From the NCBI GenBank assembly GCA_947478535.1, contig CANJXD010000212.1:1-9001 (forward strand): a stretch of DNA of 9,001 nucleotides. The letters are read 5' to 3'. The notes under the pieces were generated by a model. The model was not told the origin of the DNA and ran no database searches. It was given only the letters and a program-made list of their open reading frames with translations. Source of the stretch: Acetobacteraceae bacterium. GTDB taxonomy: Bacteria; Pseudomonadota; Alphaproteobacteria; Acetobacterales; Acetobacteraceae. Shown here one piece after another: positions 4,980 to 9,001 of this stretch. Both the position numbers and the translations under genes were made by a program. Each line of letters begins with the position of its first letter. Within the stretch, counting starts at the first letter, position 1.

Positions 4980-6410
4980 TCAGGCCGCGGGCAGCCACAG
5001 GCGGACCCGCAGGCCAGGGGGCGCACGGCCGGGCGCCGTATCGTCCAGCACAACCTGCCCGCCATGCAGCGCCACCACGGCGCGGACGAGCGAAAGCCCG
5101 AGCCCGGACCCCGGCGTGGTGCGCGCGGCATCGGCGCGGAAGAAACGCTCCCCGGCACGGGCGCGGTCCTCCGCCGCCAGCCCAGGCCCGTCATCGGATA
5201 CGGCGATCTCGATCACCCCTTCGCCGAGATGGCCGGTCAGGCGAACCGTACCGCCATCGGGGGTGAATTTCAGGGCGTTGTCGAGCAGGTTCGCCACCGC
5301 CTGCAACAGCAGGTCCCGGTCCCCGACCAGCGGCAGCTCGGCATCCAGCGCCACCTCAAGCACCTGGTCCCGCTCCTCCGCCGAGGCGCCGTACAATTCG
5401 GCGGCATCGGTCAGCATCTGCGTCAGGTCCAGCGGCCCGAAGGCGGCCCGCCGGGCGCCGGCCTCGACCTCCGCGATCCGCAGCACGGCCTTGAAGACTC
5501 GCGCGATGTTGTCGAGGTCGGCAATCCCCTGTTCGACCGCCGCCCGCAGCGCCGCTTCATCCGCCGCGTCGATCAGCGATTCCTCCAGCTTCGCGCGGGC
5601 GCGGGCGATCGGCGTCCGCAGGTCATGCGCGATGGCGTCGGACACGCCGCGCACGCCTTCCATCAACTGTGCGATGCGGTCCAGCATGGCGTTCATCGTC
5701 ATGCCGAGCCGGTCGAATTCGTCCCGGCGTTCGGAAAGCGGCACGCGTCGCGTCAGATCCCCGGCCCCGATCGCCTCCGCCGTGCCGTAGACCGGCTGCA
5801 ACCGGCGTTCGAGCGCCCGGCGCAGGAAGAAGGCGCCCATCAGCGCGATGGCGCCGGAGGAGGCGGCGGCCCAGGCGATGCCTTCCCCCAGCAGGCCGCG
5901 CAGGCGCAGCTTCTCCGCCACGTCGCGGCCGACCAGCAGCCGATGCCCGGTCGGCAGGTCGATCCGCAGCAGCCGCGCCTCGCTGTCCACACCATCGCGT
6001 TGCAGGACCATGCGGATCCAGGGCGAATCGGCATTCGCCTCCGGTGGCCAGACCTCGAGATTGCCGGCCAGCACCGTCCGGTCCGGGCCCATCGCTGGAC
6101 CCATCAGGAGGTAGAGCGATTCATTCTGCACATCGAGGGCGAGGCGATCCTCGATCGCGGCCGCCAGCGCCTGCAACCCGGCATCGCGCTGGCGTTCGAC
6201 CAGGGCGGTGGCGTCGGCGCGGATCGAGGCATCGGTCTGCCGGTCCAGCGTGCCGGCGGTGTTCCACCACAGCACTACCGCCGCCATCGTGGCGGCGGCC
6301 GCGAAAAATGCCGTGAAGAACAGGGCGAAACGGCCTGAGGCGCTGCGCAACAGGCCGAACAGGGGCAGGTCCGGCGATGGCCGGCGCAGGGTGCTGTCCG
6401 GGACCACCAA
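4980..6410 (-). CDS. HAMP-domain sensor histidine kinase (two-component system)
   Basis: 476 aa inner-membrane kinase. A membrane segment at about 28-49 (ALFFTAFFAAAATMAAVVLWW) leads to a periplasmic domain of about 120 residues. A second membrane segment lies at about 174-196 and a HAMP linker at about 197-249. The HisKA box is SDAIAHDLRTPIARARAKLE with phospho-acceptor His262. The HATPase domain has an N-box (Asn374, Asn378 in VANLLDNALKFTP), G1 DDGPG at 406-410, F-box ERFFRAD and G2 GSGLGLSL at 434-441, so all kinase motifs are intact. It starts 7 nt after the response-regulator stop, so it is co-transcribed with it. The start is a TTG at 6410, with a GTG immediately after it at 6407; GAGGG lies about 11 nt upstream of the TTG. 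Either start gives nearly the same protein. The signal sensed is unknown; the HtrA gene nearby suggests envelope stress, by inference. Confidence 0.95.
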   Translation of the reverse strand: MVVPDSTLRRPSPDLPLFGLLRSASGRFALFFTAFFAAAATMAAVVLWWNTAGTLDRQTDASIRADATALVERQRDAGLQALAAAIEDRLALDVQNESLYLLMGPAMGPDRTVLAGNLEVWPPEANADSPWIRMVLQRDGVDSEARLLRIDLPTGHRLLVGRDVAEKLRLRGLLGEGIAWAAASSGAIALMGAFFLRRALERRLQPVYGTAEAIGAGDLTRRVPLSERRDEFDRLGMTMNAMLDRIAQLMEGVRGVSDAIAHDLRTPIARARAKLEESLIDAADEAALRAAVEQGIADLDNIARVFKAVLRIAEVEAGARRAAFGPLDLTQMLTDAAELYGASAEERDQVLEVALDAELPLVGDRDLLLQAVANLLDNALKFTPDGGTVRLTGHLGEGVIEIAVSDDGPGLAAEDRARAGERFFRADAARTTPGSGLGLSLVRAVVALHGGQVVLDDTAPGRAPPGLRVRLWLPAA

Positions 6411-6417
6411 GGGGAAC

Positions 6418-7098
6418 TCAGCCCTCGGCGCGGATCATGTAGCCGGCGTTGCGGACGGTGTGGATCAGCGGCTTGTCGAAGCCCTTGTCGAGCTTGTGAC
6501 GCAGCCGGCTGACATGCACGTCGATCACATTGGTCTGCGGATCGAAGTGGTAGTCCCACACCTTCTCCAGCAGCATCGTCCGCGTCACCACCTGGCCGGC
6601 GTGGCGCATCAGATGCTCCAGCAGCCGGAATTCGCGGGGCTGCACGTCGATCTTCTTGCCCGCCCGCGTCACCGTGCGGGACAGCAGATCGAGTTCGAGG
6701 TCGGCCACCTTCAGCCGCGTCGTCGGCACTTCCGCCGCCGGGCGCCGGCCCAACGCCTCGACCCGCGCCAGAAGCTCGGCGAAAGCGAAAGGCTTCGTGA
6801 GATAGTCGTCGCCACCGGCCTTCAGGCCCTTCACCCGTTCATCCACGGCATTGAGCGCCGAGAGGAACAGCACAGGGGTCCGATTGCCCTGGCCGCGCAG
6901 GGTTTCCACCAGCCGGACACCATCGACGCCGCCGGGCAGCATGCGGTCCAGCACCAGGACATCGAAGCCTTCGGAGGCGGCCATGAACAGGCCATCGCGG
7001 CCGTTCGCCGCGTGCTCCACCGTATGCCCCGCCTCCTGCAACCCCTTCCTGACGAAGCGGGCCACCTCGGCGTCATCCTCGACAAGAAGGAGTCTCAT
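6418..7098 (-). CDS. OmpR/PhoB-family response regulator
   Basis: 226 aa, standard length. The receiver domain (1 to about 115) has the acidic pocket Glu7-Asp8-Asp9, the phospho-acceptor Asp51 in VLVLDRMLPGGVDG, Ser80 in VLFLSA and Lys102 in DYLTKPF. The winged-helix DNA-binding domain (about 130-224) shows LDLLSRTVTRAGKKIDVQPREFRLLEHLMRHAGQVVTR and the recognition segment NVIDVHVSRLRHKLDKG, ending HTVRNAGYMIRAEG. It acts as a DNA-binding partner of the kinase that follows 7 nt later. The ATG at 7098 is preceded by only a weak GGTGCG ribosome-binding site. A promoter candidate and an inverted repeat lie 17-59 nt upstream, which fits autoregulation. The sequence resembles regulators annotated as CopR/CusR/QseB-like, but targets cannot be inferred. 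Confidence 0.96.
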   Translation of the reverse strand: MRLLLVEDDAEVARFVRKGLQEAGHTVEHAANGRDGLFMAASEGFDVLVLDRMLPGGVDGVRLVETLRGQGNRTPVLFLSALNAVDERVKGLKAGGDDYLTKPFAFAELLARVEALGRRPAAEVPTTRLKVADLELDLLSRTVTRAGKKIDVQPREFRLLEHLMRHAGQVVTRTMLLEKVWDYHFDPQTNVIDVHVSRLRHKLDKGFDKPLIHTVRNAGYMIRAEG

Positions 7099-7114
7099 CA
7101 GCGTCGCACCGGCT

Positions 7115-7128
7115 GTTCTACTAAGAAC
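7115..7128. promoter_or_regulatory. Inverted repeat GTTCT-N4-AGAAC, candidate operator
   Basis: A 14-bp element with perfect 5-bp arms, in a small AT-rich island directly downstream of the candidate -10 box of the response-regulator promoter. An additional AGAA-GG-TTCT inverted repeat overlaps it on the upstream side. The position across the expected transcription start suits a repressor or autoregulatory site. OmpR-family proteins more often bind direct repeats, so the binding protein is open. Confidence 0.4.
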
Positions 7129-7157
7129 CTTCTAGTCTCCGGGCGCGGCAGCGGCAA
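7129..7157 (-). promoter_or_regulatory. Candidate sigma70-type promoter for the response regulator/kinase operon
   Basis: On the minus strand TTGCCG (7157-7152) and TAGAAG (7134-7129) are separated by exactly 17 nt. Each matches four of six consensus bases. The predicted start near 7122 would give a leader of about 25 nt before the ATG at 7098. It lies in the 88-nt gap after the caspase-like gene, so the two-component genes could be expressed independently of the protease genes. Confidence 0.42.
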
Positions 7158-7186
7158 CGTCGACCGCAGCGGGCGTAAGCCCAATG

Positions 7187-8005
7187 TCAGGTCGCGCGCC
7201 CCTTCACGCCCGGGCGAGGCTGCCCCGGCGAGGTCGCGGAGGGTGGCGCGGCGGCCGGCGGCGGTGCCGCCGCCGGCATGGCCGGCAGCACCAGGCCACG
7301 CACCGCCTCCCCCAGATGGGCGGCGGGGCCCGAGGGTGGAGAGACCCGGCGGCGCGCTTCCTCCCCGGCAACACAATCGCGGGATCGCGCGCGCAAGCCC
7401 TCCACCGGGCCGCCCTGCGCCAAGGATTGCAGGACGCAATCATCGAATACCGTCAGCTCGAACCCCGCCCCGCAGCCGAAGGAGGACCGGTCCGCCCGCG
7501 CCGCCGTCAGCACCACGCGGTTCGGCCGCGCCATGTTGCCCGTGGCGAAATCCCCGGTGAAGCAGCCCGAGGCGATGACGAAGGTCGGCGCTTCCCCGCA
7601 GCCCTGCTGCAATACCTTGTCCAGCAGATTGGGCGTCAGCACCTGCTGGCCCGGCATGAAGACCAGCCCCGCATCCGGCGCACCATGCATGGTGAGGAAC
7701 ACCAGGCAGCCCTCCCCGGGGCCGGGCTGCAAGGCCTGGATCGCGGCCATGGTCGCGGCCAGCCCACCGGGGCGGGCACCGCGGGCCAACTCCTCCCGCC
7801 GCGCCGTGAGCCGCGTCACCTGACCCGGCACCGCGATGCCGCTGCCCACCAGCCCCGCCTCAAGCTGCCGCGCCGCATTGTCCCACACCGGCAGGGACGG
7901 ATCACCCGCCACCAGCACGACCCGCCAGCGCGGGGATGTTGGCGCCGGCTGGCCCATGGCGGCCGGCGCGAGGACAAGAAACAGGCACATCGCCAAGGCG
8001 CGCAT
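7187..8005 (-). CDS. Secreted caspase/C13-like (clan CD) cysteine peptidase
   Basis: 272 aa. A signal peptide MRALAMCLFLVLAPAAMG suggests periplasmic location. The core has the clan CD layout: a hydrophobic strand then His-Gly (CLVFLTMHGAPDAGLVF, His107), and a second hydrophobic strand ending at the candidate nucleophile (TFVIASGCFTGDFA, Cys148). NRVVLTAARADRSSFGCG follows, matching the strand after the catalytic Cys in caspase-like and C13 (legumain-like) proteins. WRVVLVAGDPSLPVWDNAARQLEAGL at the start resembles the first strand and helix of the fold. The last 35 or so residues are a low-complexity Ala/Pro tail (PAAAPPPAAAPPSATSPGQ). Extra cysteines (100, 136, 178, 190, 211) may form disulfides. 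The start at 8005 has AGGGGTGA about 8 nt upstream. It lies 80 nt after the HtrA-type gene and 88 nt before the response regulator. Proteolytic activity and the choice between caspase and C13 are inference. Confidence 0.82.
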   Translation of the reverse strand: MRALAMCLFLVLAPAAMGQPAPTSPRWRVVLVAGDPSLPVWDNAARQLEAGLVGSGIAVPGQVTRLTARREELARGARPGGLAATMAAIQALQPGPGEGCLVFLTMHGAPDAGLVFMPGQQVLTPNLLDKVLQQGCGEAPTFVIASGCFTGDFATGNMARPNRVVLTAARADRSSFGCGAGFELTVFDDCVLQSLAQGGPVEGLRARSRDCVAGEEARRRVSPPSGPAAHLGEAVRGLVLPAMPAAAPPPAAAPPSATSPGQPRPGVKGRAT

Positions 8006-8085
8006 CGAAGGTCACCCCTGCCGGTTACGGGACGCCAGCCTGCCAGCATCGGGGCCGTGGCTCCAAGCTTCGAATAGCGGCGCCG

Positions 8086-9001
8086 TCAGCCCTGCGGGAC
8101 GGCGGGGCGGCGGCCGACCTGCACCGGCATCTCCGCCGGCCGTCCATCCCGGACGATCGAAAGCCGCACCGTCTGCCCGGGCGGCACCGCCGCGATCCCC
8201 CGCACCAGGGCGCGGGAGGTCTCGACCTTCTCGCCATTGATCGCCATCACCTGGTCGCCGGCGCGCAGCCCGGCGCGCGCGGCCGGGCTGCCGCGCTCGA
8301 CGCCGGCCACCAGCACGCCACGCGCGGCGGCGGTGGCGCTGGCCGGGCGCCTCCCCGGCTCCTCCGCCCCCACATCCTGCACCGAGACGCCGAGCCAGCC
8401 GCGATCCACCCGCCCACCGGCACGCAGCTGGTCGATGACGGTCCGCGCCAGGTCCGACGGCACGGCGAAGCCAATGCCGACGGACGCGCCGGAGGGCGAG
8501 AAGATCATCGTGTTGATGCCGATCACCTCGCCCGCCGCGTTGAACAGCGGGCCGCCCGAATTGCCGGGGTTGATCGGCGCATCGGTCTGGATGAAGTCAT
8601 CGAACGGCCCGGTGCCGATATCCCGCCCGCGGGCGGAGACGATGCCGGCGGTGATCGACCCGCCGAGGCCGAACGGATTGCCCGCCGCAAGCACCCAATT
8701 GCCGACGCGCATGGACCCCGAGGCCCCCCAGGGCACCGCCGGCAACGGGCCGCGCGCCTCGATCCGCAGCAGCGCAAGGTCCGTCAGGTCATCCACGCCG
8801 ACCAGCCTTGCCTGGTATTCCTGCCCGTTCTGCAAAGCGACGACGACGCGGGAGCCGTTGCCGATCACATGGTTGTTGGTGACGATGTAGCCGGCGGGAT
8901 CGATGATGAAGCCGGACCCGGCGCTCTGCGTCGGCACGCCCCGGCCGCGGAAACGGTCCCGAAAATAGCGCTCGAAGGGCGTGCCGCGCAGTTCGGCCGG
9001 C
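8086..9001 (-). CDS. HtrA/Deg-family trypsin-like serine protease, one PDZ domain (partial, N-terminus outside window)
   Basis: The open frame continues past the right edge; about 304 C-terminal residues are visible. Numbering from the Val codon at 8937, the catalytic triad is His23 (YIVTNNHVIGNG), Asp53 (DDLTDLALLRIE) and Ser127 (INPGNSGGPLFNAAGEVIGINTMI). Upstream, GTPFERYFRDRF matches the segment before the protease domain in Do-type proteins. From about residue 181, RGWLGVSVQDVG opens a single PDZ domain (GVLVAGVERGSPAARAGLRAGDQVMAINGEKVE). The protein stops shortly after it with VGRRPAVPQG. DegP and DegQ carry two PDZ domains, so this has the DegS-like one-PDZ layout. The family degrades or senses misfolded proteins in the periplasm. 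The likely role is envelope quality control together with the two-component system downstream. The GTG at 8937 is internal and not the true start. Confidence 0.94.
   Translation of the reverse strand, partial: PAELRGTPFERYFRDRFRGRGVPTQSAGSGFIIDPAGYIVTNNHVIGNGSRVVVALQNGQEYQARLVGVDDLTDLALLRIEARGPLPAVPWGASGSMRVGNWVLAAGNPFGLGGSITAGIVSARGRDIGTGPFDDFIQTDAPINPGNSGGPLFNAAGEVIGINTMIFSPSGASVGIGFAVPSDLARTVIDQLRAGGRVDRGWLGVSVQDVGAEEPGRRPASATAAARGVLVAGVERGSPAARAGLRAGDQVMAINGEKVETSRALVRGIAAVPPGQTVRLSIVRDGRPAEMPVQVGRRPAVPQG

Noticed and set aside
4877..5194. Longer frame of the small secreted protein starting at 5194
   Set aside because: The extension runs antisense-free into the kinase gene in another frame and would bury the obvious signal peptide.
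4662..6338. 558-codon open frame on the plus strand opposite the sensor kinase and small gene
   Set aside because: Its translation is Arg/Pro/Gly-rich with no recognisable domain, and the opposite strand encodes a kinase with every catalytic motif. It is a high-GC shadow frame.
7171..7182. GGGC-GTAA-GCCC hairpin after the caspase-like gene as a terminator
   Set aside because: Only four base pairs and no U-tract on the minus strand; too weak to call.
1..9001. CRISPR array, insertion sequence, tRNA or prophage genes
   Set aside because: No regularly spaced repeats, transposase or integrase motifs, or cloverleaf-like sequence seen on either strand.

Overview
This is a very GC-rich window with dense, tightly packed coding. 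Every gene I can support reads on the minus strand, so transcription runs from high to low coordinates. The gene set (a Bug/TctC solute-binding protein, a class III CoA-transferase paired with an HMG-CoA-lyase-like enzyme, and an HtrA protease beside an OmpR-type two-component system) and the base composition suggest an alphaproteobacterium. An Acetobacteraceae/Roseomonas-like rhodospirillalean is my best guess. That placement is inference from composition and gene content; no rRNA or other marker gene is present.

The right half (about 9001 down to 3458) reads as an envelope-quality-control block. It holds a trypsin-like HtrA/Deg serine protease (N-terminus outside the window, one PDZ domain), a secreted caspase/C13-like cysteine peptidase, an OmpR-family response regulator and its HAMP-containing sensor kinase. 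These are followed by a small secreted two-cysteine protein of unknown function and a YbfB/YjiJ-like MFS transporter. A plausible sigma70-type promoter, with a GTTCT-N4-AGAAC inverted repeat just past its -10, lies immediately upstream of the response regulator. A perfect 20-bp palindrome sits between the kinase and the small secreted protein.

The left half (3189 down to 1) looks catabolic. A class III CoA-transferase is followed after 4 nt by an HMG-CoA-lyase-family enzyme, then a CHAP-domain lipoprotein, then the start of a Bug/TctC-type periplasmic binding protein whose C-terminus is cut by the window edge. The CoA-transferase and lyase together could activate and cleave a branched hydroxy-acid (HMG- or citramalate-like). 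A Bug protein would fit uptake of a carboxylate, although the CHAP gene interrupts the set.

The two halves are separated by the largest non-coding gap (3190-3457). It carries two strong adjacent hairpins, and the distal one has a T-tract on the plus strand, opposite to every gene here. This is the most puzzling non-coding element in the window and a candidate for a plus-strand small RNA. No mobile elements, CRISPR arrays, tRNAs or rRNAs were seen. No wholly novel multi-gene system is evident. The most interesting leads are the secreted caspase-like peptidase embedded in the HtrA/two-component block, the orphan plus-strand terminator, and the possibly leaderless CHAP lipoprotein.
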